Shown: piece after piece, positions 1 to 11,200 of the stretch
How the letters are laid out: the number at the start of each line of letters is the position of its first letter
How positions within the stretch are numbered: position 1 is the stretch's first letter
Assembly: GCA_009746045.1 (NCBI GenBank)
Contig: RPFO01000002.1
Coordinates: 1,277,807 to 1,341,806 of the forward strand
Direction of reading: 5' to 3'
Source: Mesostigma viride
Taxonomy: Eukaryota; Streptophyta; Mesostigmatophyceae; Mesostigmatales; Mesostigmataceae
Length of the DNA: 64,000 nucleotides
Made by a program: the position numbers and the translations under genes
Notes under the pieces: model-generated
What the model was told of the DNA's origin: nothing
Databases searched by the model: none
The model's input: only the letters and a program-made list of their open reading frames with translations

Positions 1-590
1 AGCGGGAAAGGGAGGGGGGAAAAGGGGGGGTAAAGGGGAAAGGAGGGAAAGGGGGAAAGGGGGGCAGGAAAGGGAAAGGGGGAAAAGGGGAAGGGGGGGA
101 AAGGAGGAAAGGAAAGGGGGAAAGAAAAGGGGAAAGGGGGGAAAGAAATGGGGGAAGGGGGAAAGGGGGGGAAAGGGTGGAAAGGGGAAAGGGGAAAGGG
201 GGGGAAGGGGGAAAGGGAAAGGGGGGAAAGGGGGGAAAGGGGAAAGGGGGGAAAGGGGAAAGGGGGGGAAAGGGGGAAAGGGCAAAGGGGGGAAGGGGGA
301 AAGGGGGAAAGGGGGAAAGGGGGGAAAGGGGGGAAAGGGGGGAAAGGGGAAAGGGGGAAAGGGGGAAAGGGGAAGGGGGAAAGGGGGGAAAGGGGGAAAG
401 GGGGAAAGGGGGAAAGGGGGAAAGGGGGAAAAGGGGAAAGGCGGGGAAAGGGAAAGGGGGAAAGGGGGGGAAAGGGGGAAAGGGGGGAAAGGGGGGAAAG
501 GGGGAAAGGGGAAAGGGGGAAAGGGGGAAAGGGGGAAGAGGGGGAAAGGGGGAAAGGGGGGAAAGGGAGCGGAAAAGGGGGGAAAGGGGG
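1..590. repeat. Purine tract of GGGGAAA-type units
   Basis: Near-continuous G4-6A3 units on the + strand, with only a few other bases before 590. All open frames here are Gly/Lys/Glu/Arg low-complexity translations and are not genes. The tract mirrors the CCCCTTT tract at 4557-4905, so 590-4557 sits between inverted purine/pyrimidine tracts. Such tracts can form G-quadruplex or triplex DNA; that is inference. Confidence 0.95.
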
Positions 591-741
591 GTTGGGACGG
601 TTCCTTGCAGGAGGCTGTCCACGCTGCCGCACAGGTTCACCGCCACATGCAAAGTGCTTTCGCCCACGCGCTGGCTCACCTAATAAGGGTGGGGAGGGAA
701 ATAGCTTCATTCGTGACACCATGTAGCTATCAAGGGTAATC

Positions 742-1135
742 GGATCCGCCTGCCTCACCTGCGCGAACTATACGTAAAAATAGATAGGATCCGCCTGCCT
801 CACCTGCACGAACAATACGTAAAAATAGATAGGATCCGCGGGCCTCACCTGCGCGAAGAAGACGTAGGAGAGATGCGCGAGAAGCCATGCCGACAGAAGG
901 CCCATCTGCACAGGCCAAGGCAGGGGTGAAGCAGGAGCAACGTTTCATTCAAGTCATTTGCGAAGCAGGGGTGAAGCAGGAGCAACGTTTCATTCTAGTC
1001 ATGATTGTAGCACGGGTGAAGCAGGATCAACGTTTTATTCAAGCAATTAGCGAAGCAGGGGTGAAGCAGGAGCAACGCGTTATTCAAGCGATTGGTGAAG
1101 CAGGAGCGATATTTTATTCAAGCAATTAGCACAGC
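742..1135. repeat. Two 45-bp tandem arrays in inverted orientation
   Basis: 742-870 holds about three 45-bp units beginning GGATCCGCCTGCCTCACC. 905-1135 holds about five 45-bp units containing GGGTGAAGCAGGAGCAACG. The reverse complement of the first unit resembles the second (a shared GTGA-GCAGG core and a T-rich second half), so the arrays look like one family in opposite orientations meeting near 880. No gene is apparent. Confidence 0.75.
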
Positions 1136-1209
1136 AGGGTTGAAACAGGAGCCGAACAGGAATGAGGTACAAGCGGGGCAGGAGAGAACTGGTAAAAACT
1201 GAAGGTACA

Positions 1210-1650
1210 AGATGGTGGTGTTGGTGTTGGTGGCGGTGGCGGCGGCGGCAGTGGTGGTGGCAGTGGTGGTAGTGGCGGTGGTCGCGGTGGTGGTGATGAC
1301 AATAATAATATTACTTTCAATTCAATGTAATACTGCACAAGTAAGGTATCGGCTGATTTTCGATAGAAAGCCAGCCGCACCTCGCAGCAGTATGCTTGAT
1401 ACCCCTGTGCATGCTTGATGATGTACACACGAGTCCCGCTCATAGGACAGGCAGGCCGCACCTCGCAGTAGTATGCAGGTATATGCTTGATACGCATCAA
1501 TGCTTGATAACGTGTTGTTATAGAAGTAACAACACTCATCAAACAAGCACCTAGTAGTATGCAGGCATATGCTTGATACACATCAATGCTTGATAACGTG
1601 TTGTTATAGAAGTAACAACACTCATCAAACAAGCGCCTAGTAGTATGTTT
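1210..1650. repeat. GGT/GGC triplet tract and 86-bp duplication
   Basis: 1212-1300 is an imperfect GGTGGTGGC-type trinucleotide tract. 1472-1643 is two 86-bp tandem units containing ATGCTTGATAC and GTAACAACACTCATC, with a partial related unit at 1388-1470. No coding evidence. Confidence 0.8.
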
Positions 1651-1779
1651 GATAAATACACGCTTGATAATCAGGAACAAAGAGAGGAATGCTGCTAATC
1701 AGACACAGAGAGAGTACTACTAATCAGAGGAGTACAACTAATAAGAACAACCATATACGAGGACATGCTGCTACCATCA

Positions 1780-3600
1780 GACTACCGGGCCTCACCCCTC
1801 GTCGTACGCCCGCCCAGGCGGCGACTTCCTTCTCGGCTTGATCTCTGGCTGGCCAGACTCAGGCATGGCCGCACGCTCCGCTGTGGCCCCAGGGGCCGCG
1901 CGTGTTGGTTGTGGTGGGGATTGTGGTGGTGGTGTGCGCCACCACCCGGCAGGGGCCCCGGCCGCGGTCGGGCCCGGCCCTAGGCCTCCCGGTGGGTTGC
2001 CCGCGCGCTGGTTGGTTCCCTCTCCACCCCTTGCGTGTCCCGCCCCGGTGCTGTCCCAGGCCCTTCTCGCTCCGCCCGCCGGCACCTTGCCCGCGCCCCG
2101 TTGTCCCAGCCCGCCCGGTTCTCGCCCTCTTCCCACCCGCTGCCCGCCCCCTGGTGCGCCTGTCTCTCCGTCGCTTCTCACGCCTGCCCCTGTGTTTGCC
2201 CGTGCCCCATGGGTGCTCATGGTCCACGGGGTCTCTGCCCACGATGTTCCCTTGTTGCCTATGCTTCCCCCCTCTTTTGGTCCCTGTGGCCTAGTCGTAT
2301 TCTCTTATCTCACCCGCCTTTCCTGCCCGTGGCCCCCCGGGCCCCCGCCCCTCCCCCCCTGCTTGGTCACGCCCGCTCCCGTACCCCCTGTGGTGGGGCC
2401 GCCTCTCCCCCGCACCACGCCCACACGCTTCCCCACGTCCCTGCTGGTCCGCCCCCATGCTCCTCCTCCGCCGTCGCGCCCATGTGTCGCTGCACGGAGT
2501 GCGACCCTCCCCCGTGTCGGGCCTGGGCCGCTGCGTCCGTGGCGGACAGACGCGACCCCGGCCTGTGCTGCCCTGTCGTGATATCGCGCTCGCGCTGCTT
2601 GCGGTGCGGCCTGAGCGCCGCCCGGCTGCTCGGCCGCCCGCCGGCTCGGGCCACCTCCTCGTCCCCCGGCCCCGGCTGGCGGCCCTCTGTTCGCGCCGGG
2701 ACCCCCTGCCCCCCCGGCCCCCCGTCCCCGTACCTTGGGGGGGCTGCTCCTCGCCCGGCGTCGTTCGCGCGCGTGCCCCCCCTGTTCCCACCGCCCGACC
2801 CTTGCGCTGCCCATGGCCCGGCGGCCGTCCTGCCCCCCGCCTTCCCTCCTCGGGCTTCCTCCCCTGCCCCGGCCACTCCGGCCCATTTCATGTCGTGCCC
2901 TCCCGTGCCCTCCCTGCCCTCCCGTCCTCCCGTGCCCTTCCGTGCCTCCCGTGCCCCCCCGTGCCCCTCCCAGTGCCCTCCCCGTGCCCTCCCGTGCCCT
3001 CCCGGCCCTCCCGTGCCCTCCACGTGCCCTCCCGTGCCCTCCCGTGCCCTCCGTGCCCTCCCTCCGGCCCGCCTTGTGGCGCTTTCGCGATCCCTGCTCT
3101 GGCGCCCTGGCTGGCCTGCTCTCTGCGCCGGCCCCGCCCCGTCCCGTCCCCTTCCCGCCCCCGCTCCGCTCCGTGCCCCGCCCCTTGCCTCCCTCCTTCT
3201 CAGTCCCCTGCCGTATCCTCCCGGCCTGCCCCTGCCTTGGTTGCCTACCCGCGCCTGCGGTGCGGCTCTCCTGTTGCCCGCCCCGCCGCCGCTTCCTTTG
3301 TCGCCGGCCTCGTGGCGCCCCTCTCGGTGCCGCCGCGACCGGCTCCCCCCTCCCGCCTCCCTCCCCGCGACCACCTCTCTGGGGCTTTTCGCCCGCCCCC
3401 CCCCCCTTCACGCACTTTTCGCCTGGGTGTGCCTCTGCTGTAGCCCTGGTTGCCCCGTCCGCCGTCCTGGGGGGTGCGCTCCGGGCCCGTTCCTGTGGCT
3501 CGGCTCGCTTCCTGCTCCCTCGGGCTCTCCCATCCGGCGCCCGTTCGGGCCCTGGCCGGGCCATCCCCCGCGCCACGCCCCGGGGTGACGGCGGGGTCCC
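1780..3600. repeat. C/T-rich low-complexity block with CCCGTGCCCTC units
   Basis: The + strand is strongly C/T-rich. From about 2895 to 3065 an 11-bp CCCGTGCCCTC-like unit repeats many times. Several long frames are open on both strands, but all are Pro/Ala/Arg-biased with no domain, as expected from high-GC stop-poor DNA. It may be intronic sequence of the gene whose exon is at 5189; that is inference. Confidence 0.6.
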
Positions 3601-4556
3601 GCGGCCCTCTCGGCCGCCGGCGTCGCGCCCCTCAGCGCGCGTGGCGCGGGCGGCCGCCCGACGTTCCCCCTTCGGCCTCGCGGGCGCCCTCGCGCCCCGC
3701 GCCGGCCTGACCGTGGGGCGGCCCCCGGGCCGCGGGCCCCCCGGACGCCGCGCAGGCCGCCCGGCGGGGCCCCGCGGCGCGCGGGCACCGCGCCGGGGGC
3801 CGGCCCGGGCTCCGCCCGCCCCGGCCGCGGGCGGCTGCGTCGGGGGGGGGCCGGCGGCCCCGGGGGGCCGCCGGGGCCTCGGCCCGGCGGCCAGGGTGCC
3901 GCCCGGGCCGCACGCCCCGGCGGCCGGGGGCCGCCCTGGGCCGGGGCGCGGCGGCCCCCCTGGGGGGGGGGAGCCGCAGGGGCGGGCGGCCCGGGCGGCG
4001 CGGGCCCCGCGGCCGGCGCGCCCGCCGCCCCCCGGGCCCGGCCGGGGCCGCCCCGCCGGCCCGGGGGGGTGCCCCGCCGCCCCGCCAGCCTGCCGGCCGC
4101 GCCGCGCGCCCCGCGCGCCGGCAGGCCCGGGGGCCCGCACGCGGCCCGGCAGCACCCGGCCGCCGCGCGGCGCCGGCCGCCGGCCGCGGCCCCGGGGGCC
4201 GCCGCGGGGCCCGCCCCGGCGCGCGGCGCGCGCCGGGCCCCGGGGGGGCCGCCGGGCGCGGCACGGGGCGCGGTGCGGGCGGGGCGCGGGCCCGGGGTCG
4301 GCCCCCGGCGGCCCGGGCGCCGCGCGCCGGCGCCGCGGCCGGTGCGCAGGGCGGTCGGGCCCCCGCCGCGCCGGGGCCCGGGGCGCCCCGCGGCCGCCCG
4401 CGCCGCGGGGCGGCGCGGGGCCGGGCGGCGGCCCGGCCGCCCGCGGCCGCGGCCGGCGCCGGCCCCCCGCCGCGGCCGCCCGCGGCGCCGCGCGGGCGGG
4501 GGGCGCGCCCCGGCCGGCCGCCGGGCCGCGCCCCGGCGGCCGCGGCGCCGCGCCGG
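3600..4556. other. Almost AT-free GC block
   Basis: About 950 bp made almost only of G and C, with no evident period and sharp change at 4557. Overlapping open frames on both strands are compositional. It may be real extreme-GC DNA or a low-quality consensus between two tracts that are hard to sequence. Confidence 0.7.
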
Positions 4557-4905
4557 GTTTCCCCCCTTTCCCCTTTCCCCCTTTCCCCCCTTTCCCCCCT
4601 TTCCCCCCTTTCCCCCCGTTCCCTTTCCCCCTTTCCCCCTTTCCCCTTCCCCTTCCCCTTCCCCTTTCCCTTTCCCCCCTTTCCCCCTTTCCCCCCTTTC
4701 CCCCCTTTCCCCCTTTCCCCCCTTCCCCCTTTCCCCCTTTCCCCCCTTTCCCCCCTTTCCCCCCTTTCCCCCTTTCCCCCCTTTCCCCCCTTTCCCCCTT
4801 TCCCCCCTTTCCCCCCTTTCCCCCCTTTCCCCCTTTCCCCCCTTTCCCCCTTTCCCCCTTTCCCCCCTTTCCCCCCTTTCCCCCCTTTCCCCCTTTCCTT
4901 TGCCT
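4557..4905. repeat. CCCCTTT-type pyrimidine tract
   Basis: C4-6T3 units run continuously on the + strand. They are the reverse complement of the tract at 1-590. Confidence 0.95.
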
Positions 4906-4914
4906 TTACTATCT

Positions 4915-5188
4915 TCATCCTGCATCGCTTTGCCCCGCACTCGCCCATGCTACCCCCTGCCAGCCGTACCCGGCCCACGCTGGCGGCATATCCTCACCCT
5001 CACCCCTCCCCTCTGCACAGTTGTCTCGTTACCCGTACCACAGGATGTGCTACTACCCCCTGCTAGCCGTCGTCCTCTCGTGCCAGCTGCACATCCCCAT
5101 TTCTCCCTGTGCTCCCCGTGCCCTCATCTCTCCCTGTGCGCGCCGTGTGCCATGTGCCCCCCACCCGACCCATGCTATCCCCTGTCAG
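4915..5188 (+). repeat. Acceptor-side tandem copies upstream of exon 5189
   Basis: Three related segments end in a pyrimidine run, an AG-like site and CCGT: around 4946-4972, 5053-5075 and 5173-5197 (CTACCCCCTGCCAGCCGTAC, CTACCCCCTGCTAGCCGTC, CTATCCCCTGTCAGCCGTAC). Only the last joins an open membrane-protein frame. The earlier ones look like copies of the acceptor plus exon start. Confidence 0.55.
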
Positions 5189-5373
5189 CCGTACTCCACC
5201 CGCGCCGACTGCATCCTGGAGCAGGTCTCGGTTGCTATCGAGTTCGGCGTCGTCGCGTGCGGGTTCATGCTCGTGGTCGGCCACGCCGAGATTAATCCCG
5301 ACTACCGCCACAACGTGTCGGTCGTCATGCTGGGCCTGATGGTCCTCGCCATCTTCGCGCAGCTGGTCGCGCA
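5189..5373 (+). CDS. Membrane protein, exon with two hydrophobic segments
   Basis: Coding exon of a multi-pass membrane protein. It opens with PYSTRADCIL after a CCCCTGTCAG acceptor, then has two hydrophobic stretches (roughly residues 13-33 and 42-60 of the exon) separated by a short polar loop GHAEINPDYRHN. It ends at a consensus GTGAGT donor after GCGCA, in phase 2. The exon at 8229 starts with the single base needed to complete a Gln codon and stays open for 1,137 further codons, so the two exons are joined with fair confidence. Earlier exons should lie upstream but were not found in the repetitive 1-4900 region. The protein family is not recognised; a transporter or channel is possible. 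The exon end and donor are repeated downstream (see 5345-5535). Confidence 0.6.
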
Positions 5374-5535
5374 GTGAGTGCTGTACTAGTATAACTTTTA
5401 ATAGGAACCTTTTAGACCATCATCTTCGCGCAGCTGGTCACGCATTGAGTGCTGTACTAGTATAAGAGTATTGTATTTACCTATGGAAAACTGCCAGACC
5501 GTCTTCGCGCAGCTTGTTGTGCCGTGGATATCGTA
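5345..5535 (+). repeat. Tandem copies of exon end and donor site
   Basis: The segment ATCTTCGCGCAGCTGGTC..GCA followed by the donor region occurs three times, with exon-like ends at 5373, 5444 and about 5523 (period 71-79 bp). The first copy is the real exon end with GTGAGT. In the second the donor reads TTGAGT. The third is more diverged. The sequence after the donor (GCTGTACTAGTATAA) is also copied. Confidence 0.8.
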
Positions 5536-6111
5536 CTACAGTGCTGTACAGGGTCGTACTACTTTTGTTTACTACTGTATTTACTACTATAGAAATATTA
5601 CTATTTACATGTATTAAAACTACTTATTTATTTACTAAGGAAATATGACGGACCATCTTTTTTGCTCAGCCCATAACGCTGTTTTGTATTACACCACTAA
5701 GCTATACATATTGATAGAAACCTGCCCGTCCACAAACTTCGGACCGATCGTCTCTCAGCAAGTACTAGTACTGTAGTGTATGTAGGGTACGTCTATGGAT
5801 GGATGAAATAGAAACACACACATCAATCTGCGCACTGTAAGGCCCTCCTACGCCCCCTTGACCATGTACCCAGACTGCCAATACCCAAATGTCCTGGAAC
5901 CTGGTACACAAAGCTGCTGGTCCCCTCTTCCCTCTGGCCGAGAGCCGAGAAAGCCGCCCTCCCCTTAACAGAACCTCACCTCATTGACGATTGCCGGCTG
6001 CTAATCCACCCACCCACCGCCTTTCCCTGTGTATTTGCCCATCCACCTGCCCTAGGTTCTGCCCTTCCAAACGCAAACCCAAACCCAATCCCAAACCACT
6101 TAGTTAAAATA
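5536..6111. other. Intron sequence, nothing recognised
   Basis: AT-richer intron DNA between the donor repeats and the transposon. I see no coding or structured feature. Confidence 0.5.
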
Positions 6112-6447
6112 TTAAGGGGTCGGGACACACCCAAATTTTTTCGCGCCGAAAAATTCGTGCCGGCACCGAGGGTACCCCCTGATCGTGAAATTGTGCTGCA
6201 CAACGCGTGCACCTAGTGCGGAGGTGGCCATGGTGACGTGCGTTCCATAGAAATTTGCCTAATCGGGCTAGCGATAGGTGAAAAAGTTATGCCGGTGGTT
6301 GAAAAGGATATTATATTATGATGTTTCATACCAAATGTGCATTATTTGAAAAATCGCTGCCTTTCTTCATACAGATTTGCACGGGGGTCTAATCCGAAAA
6401 TCTGGCCGCGGTAAATTATTTGGAATGCGTACCTGGGTCGGTAGAGT

Positions 6448-6801
6448 TTAAGATTCGTGGGTTATATTGATGCAGGAAAAAAGAGTTTGGTAATGGCAAC
6501 AGTGAAAACAACTAAGCCGCTTCCATCTGCAGCCATTTCCCGTCATTTCTGAAATGATATCGTTCAGGCCTGCGCTATCTGCGTCTAAGCCATCCATGGA
6601 TGACTGGCTTTTCTTGCGCGCCTGGGTAGGAATTAATGCTGGCCATTGCCATTGTAAGTTCTTTTGCCTCATGTCACCCCCCCATTTGTTCGCGCTCCAA
6701 ATGTTCCTGGCATGAAGCTTTTGCCGCCGTTTCCGGGTAGTGCTTGCTATTTTGTTCGCCACTTGTTGCAGTTGCGCTATTAGATTTTCCTCAGCTTTCA
6801 A
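6448..6801 (-). CDS. Transposon-encoded conserved small protein
   Basis: A 117-residue frame, basic in its first half (KRRQKLHAR), with no recognised domain. It aligns with the frame at 17641-18111 in the third transposon copy: both begin MKAEEN/MKAAEN, share LIAQLQQV, GGDMRQ, PTQARKKSQ, MDGL and EMTGNG. A degenerate version (ARKKCQPPMDGLTA) is readable on the + strand near 46866-46910. Conservation at protein level suggests it was once coding, perhaps the DNA-binding part of a transposition protein. That function is a guess. Confidence 0.4.
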   Translation of the reverse strand: MKAEENLIAQLQQVANKIASTTRKRRQKLHARNIWSANKWGGDMRQKNLQWQWPALIPTQARKKSQSSMDGLDADSAGLNDIISEMTGNGCRWKRLSCFHCCHYQTLFSCINITHES

Positions 6802-6915
6802 TGGTTTCCCTTATGCTGAGTATGCCATGCTTCTTAAAGCTGCCAAGTGATCGGGGAGTTAGCTGGCTCTGCTGCGCTTGCTTTATGGAGGTTTTCACAT
6901 GGTAGAGATTCTATG

Positions 6916-6979
6916 TTGCGTAGTCAAGGACCCTAGCTGCCTGGGAGCGGCATCACCGTTGCAAGGAGCTGGCGAGCTC
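6916..6979. other. 64-bp block identical to 18229-18292
   Basis: The block from TTGCGTAGTCAAGG to GGCGAGCTC is identical in two transposon copies whose flanking DNA differs at many positions. A translation on the minus strand is open in one frame only. Its role is unknown. Confidence 0.7.
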
Positions 6980-8228
6980 GTAAACGCCCGTCTTGGCTCT
7001 TCAGGCTGCTGGAAAACACGGTGAATGTGTAGGGAAGGTAAGCATATGTGAGTTACTTATCTCCTCCCCACCTGTTTGCTTCCATTGAACATGACTTGGG
7101 CTTCCTAGATGACAAGGATCAGACGGTTATGACCATAAAGGATGCCCCTTTTATCCATTAGCATCATGACGTGCTGTTAGCTATGAGTGACTCCCATGAG
7201 CGGTCATACTTGTCCTCAGAATGGTTAAAGAGTTTGTGGTTGTTTTCTTCAAGCACCTAGCATTTGTTTTGCGTGGTTCCGCCACATTTGCAGGGGGCAA
7301 GCTTAAGAATGTGCTCATGGTGTCCCTCATGCCATGATGTACCAGGCATGCAGGGTGGCAGCTATAACATGATGTAATATGGGCAAACTAGGTCAGAATG
7401 ACCTATAATTTTGTGGCAGCCTGAATGATGCATTCAATTAATTAATTACACCTGTTTTGGCCCAGTTTTTGGTGGGCAGGGGTGTCTTTGGAGTGGTGTT
7501 TGTGCTCAAAACTGCTTTTACATGTCAAATTTTTATTTTTTTTTTTCACGTGACCATATTTCAATGTGAGTATGCGTGGTCAGAATGAGCTGAAAATTTG
7601 GGACTATGAATTTCCCACCATGGGCCATTTTTTGTTGTAATATTTGACCCAGTTGGATGTGTATATGATTTGATTTATTTTTGTAGGCACCGAAATATAC
7701 GTGGTTTTCGCCAAACTAATTCAACGCGTCGAAAAATGCTCATTCTGCGGTCCTGAGTAGTCAGAATTTTTACAAGGGGGGGGGGGTTGTGGGAATATAT
7801 GATTTGGTCAGATTTGGTTTGCCCATTGCCCTAGGGAAAATCGGCCAGAAGCGTCTTCTTTTATTCTCAGCTCATAGCGGGCACATGTTGGGGGGTAGTA
7901 ACACCCCCCAAGTGGGTGGATTTTTTATTTTTTTTTACAACACATTTATGGTCCCCAATCATCATGGGATTTTTATCACATGCATAGATATGATTTTCGG
8001 AAAAGTGCACTTTAGGGGTGTCCCATCCCCTTAACTGAACCCACCCGGTTCCCACCCGGCGCATCCCAAACCCAACCAAATCCCCACTTCATGCACCCAA
8101 CAACCTTTCCGGCCCTCCTTCTTTTTCTTTCCTCACCCCACCCTCCCCTTCCCTAACCCCCTCCCCTGCCTTCCCCCACCCCCCGTGCATCCCTTCCCAA
8201 CGTCCCCCACCCCACCCCACCCACCCAG

Positions 8229-11200
8229 AGCCAATGGCGCGAGGAATGCCATCTCCGAAGCGCTCGAGAAGCGCCGCGCCGCCAAGGAGGCGGAGGCCAA
8301 CGCAAAGAACCCTCAGGAGCGGCAGCCGCTGACGCTCGACGGCCGCTCCCGCACAAGCACCGACAGCGGCGGCCACACGGCGCCCGGTACCCCCGTGCGG
8401 CCCGCGTGGGCGTCCAGGGACACCGGCGGCGGCGGCAGTAGCTCCCTCGCCTCGCCCACCGCCTACAGTGTCACGGGCCCGACGCCGTCGATGTCGTCCG
8501 CGTACGAGTCGGGCGCGTTCCCCTACCCATCGTTCCACGATGACCTCCCCGAGGAGGATTCTGCGCCACCGCTGACGCCGTGGCAGAAGTTCCACCTGCT
8601 CATGCCCATGCACCTCACGCCGATCAAGAAGGCGGTGAGCAACCGCGCAGCCGACCGCGCACGCGCTCTCGAGAAGATGCGGCTGGCCGCGGGGCTCGCC
8701 GCCAGGGGTGACGCGTCCCTGGCGGGCGACGAGAACAGCGACTCGGGGACGCCAGGGGGGCAGCAGGGCGGCCTCCGGCGCAGCGTGGGGCCGACGGGCA
8801 GCTTGACGCTCCCCAAGAAGTCGAAGCTCATGACGCTCACCGATGAGCTGGCGGCGCGCCGGCGCATGACCACGCACGGGGCCGGCATGGGGTCCCTGGG
8901 GAACGCGGAGGAGGACGAGGAGGAGGAGGACGAGGAAGGGTACCTGGGACCCGGCGCAGTGGATAGTGAGTACATCGAGGGGAAGGCGAGGGGCGGTGGG
9001 GGCCGGGGCAGGAATGGCCCCACCAAGGGCGCGGCGGGCAGGGCGGCGCTGTCGCGGCAGTTGACTGCAGGTGGAGGGGAGCGCCGCGCCTCGTCGCCGT
9101 TTGCGGGCGATGACATGAGCGCGATGATCCAGCGCGTCCGCCGCGCGTCCATCGGCGCCCGCCCCTCGTCGCCTCCCCGGGGGGGCAACTCGGCGGGCCC
9201 CCTGCTCATGGAGAAGATGGTCCCTGTAATACAGCGCGAGCAGTTCCCGTCCCCTGAGGGGGCGTACGGCGTCCGGCTCGGCAGCCGCTCGGGCAGCCCC
9301 CGCCTGAGTGTGTCCCGCGGATCCCCCCGCGTGCTCTCGACCTCGCCCATGTTCAAGCCGCGCGACACCGGAAGCGGGTCGGGCCGCCGCCAGTCGCTGG
9401 ACAACGCCGCCACGAGCTCCCAGGACCCCAGGTTGCAGGACGGCACGCAGGTATCCCCGAGCGCGAGCGATGCGGACACCCCAAGAGGGGGCGGGGGCGT
9501 GTCCCCCCCCAGGGGTGGCACGGGCGGGTCGGGCTCCGCGGGACACCCGGCGATCTCTGGTGTTCTGACGACACCCACACACCGCGCCAGCATTAGCTCC
9601 GAGTCGCCCACGGGACGGTTCAGCATGGAGGCGGCCAGGGGCGCTGGGGGTGGCACGGGCGGGTCGGGCTTCGGGAGACACCCGGCAATCTCTGGTGTTC
9701 TGGCGTCGCCCACGCACCGCGCCAGCATTAGCTCCGGGTCGCCCACGGGACGGTTCAGCATGGACGCGGCCAGGGGCGCGGGCCGGGGGGCGGATGGCAG
9801 CGGCTCCAACGTACCCACGGCAATCGCCCGCAGCCAGCGCACGAGCCTCAGCGTGGCGACGAGCAGCCGCAGCGTGACAAGCAAGCGGTCCTCGGTGGGG
9901 CTGGCCGCTACCGTGAATGTGCGGAGGCAGAGCGTCCCGGTCGGCGGAAGCCAGCTATCAGACGACGACGTCAGCCCTAAGGCGGGACGGCTGAGCCGGC
10001 AAGGGTCGGCGGCGGCTGAGGACGAGGTGGCGATTCTGGCGGACGCGACCGCGGCGGTCACGGCAGGGGCACTGGGCAAGGACCGGGCGCTGCTGGCGTC
10101 GCCGTCGATCAAGGGGGCGACGGTCGCCGCACGAGAGGGGGGGGGGCGCGCAGGCACGAGGGGGAGCGTAAGCGTTGGGGGCCCCAAGGGGGGGGCGAGC
10201 TCGGGCAAGGCCCAGAATTCCACTGCCGTTGGCAAGCAAGCGATGGGTCTTGCTCCCGCCACTACCGATGTGGCTACCGCGGCGAATGTGGCTGCCGTCG
10301 CCCTTGCCGGTAGCCCTGGGTTGCTGCGAGGAGGTTCTGGTGTTCCGGCCGGCCTGGATGCTGGGAAAAGCATCGCAGGCTCGCTCAGCGGCTCGGAGGC
10401 CCTGCGGGAGCAGCAGCAGCACCTTGCCGACATGGCAGCGGGGGTTCCCCCGCCGCCACCTGGCAGGGAGCCATCCGGAGGTTTGGGGACGGGAGCGGGA
10501 GTAGTGGGAGCGGCGCAGGAATCATCCCCGCGTGGCAGCTCATCGGCTGCGCCCCGCATCCCAGAGTCGGCGGTGCTTGCCATTCGCAACAGCACCGGAG
10601 GCACCGCGCTGGCCCCTGGTCATCGCCAGAGCCTCAGCCTCACGTCTAAGCGCCAGGTGGCGCCCCGGGAGACGTCGGCGCGGCGGCACACAGGCAGTGA
10701 CGGTCGCGAGGACGGGGAAGACGAGGGCGGTTCCGTTGGCGAGGCCTCGGGGGGGGGCACCCCGTCCACAGGGACAGCATCCACAAAGCGGCCCATGGAG
10801 GGACAGGGGACGGGCTGTCCCGCGACGGCAGTCCAGATGTCACCGTGGACCGCGGTCCGGGAAGACGAGGAGTCCAAGGAGGTGGCTCCGCTGGCCGGCT
10901 CGCAAGAAATAATGTCGGGGGAAGGGGCAGCGCAGGGCCTGGCAGTGTTTCCCGCGTTGCTGCTGCCTCCGTCTGTTCAGTCGCTCCCCGAGAGCCACCC
11001 GGGGACGGGGCAGGAGACCGATCGCAAGTCCATGCGGGTGAGTGATGACTCGAGCGAGCCGTCGCCCACGTACCCCCTGCTGGCGCGGTCAAAGGACCGG
11101 GGGGGAGGCAGCGGGGGGGGGGCCAAGGGGGGCGCGGGGGGCAAGGGTGGTAAGGCGGTGGGGGTGGGGGCGGGGGCGGGGGCAGATGCGGGGGCGGATG

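Larger units (their letters stand above)
6112..8034. mobile_element. TTAA-flanked TIR transposon copy, 1.9 kb
   Basis: Starts TTAA-GGGGTCGGGACACACC and ends with a degenerate inverted copy closing in CCCC-TTAA (8031-8034). The TTAA at each end fits piggyBac-type target duplication, although the terminal GGGG differs from the usual CCC end. It matches 41554-47369 in the opposite orientation: the left end equals that copy's right end (CGCGCCGAAAAATTCG, GTGAAATTGTG), and the segment near 7580-7620 (GTCAGAATGAGCTGAAAATT) matches 45540-45575 reversed. No transposase is visible, only the short minus-strand frame at 6448-6801. It lies in the 2.86-kb intron of the membrane-protein gene. Confidence 0.75.

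Noticed and set aside
2035-5377. Very long open frames on both strands (for example 2035-3588 +, 2305-4155 -, 2735-5377 +, 3408-4940 -)
   Set aside because: They coexist in overlapping frames, are Pro/Ala/Arg/Gly low-complexity, and follow stop-poor GC sequence. Only the last part of one (from 5189) looks coding.
8523-10604. 693-codon minus-strand frame over the 8229-11643 exon
   Set aside because: A shadow from high GC third positions; no motif, and the + strand frame is longer and joins in phase with an upstream exon.
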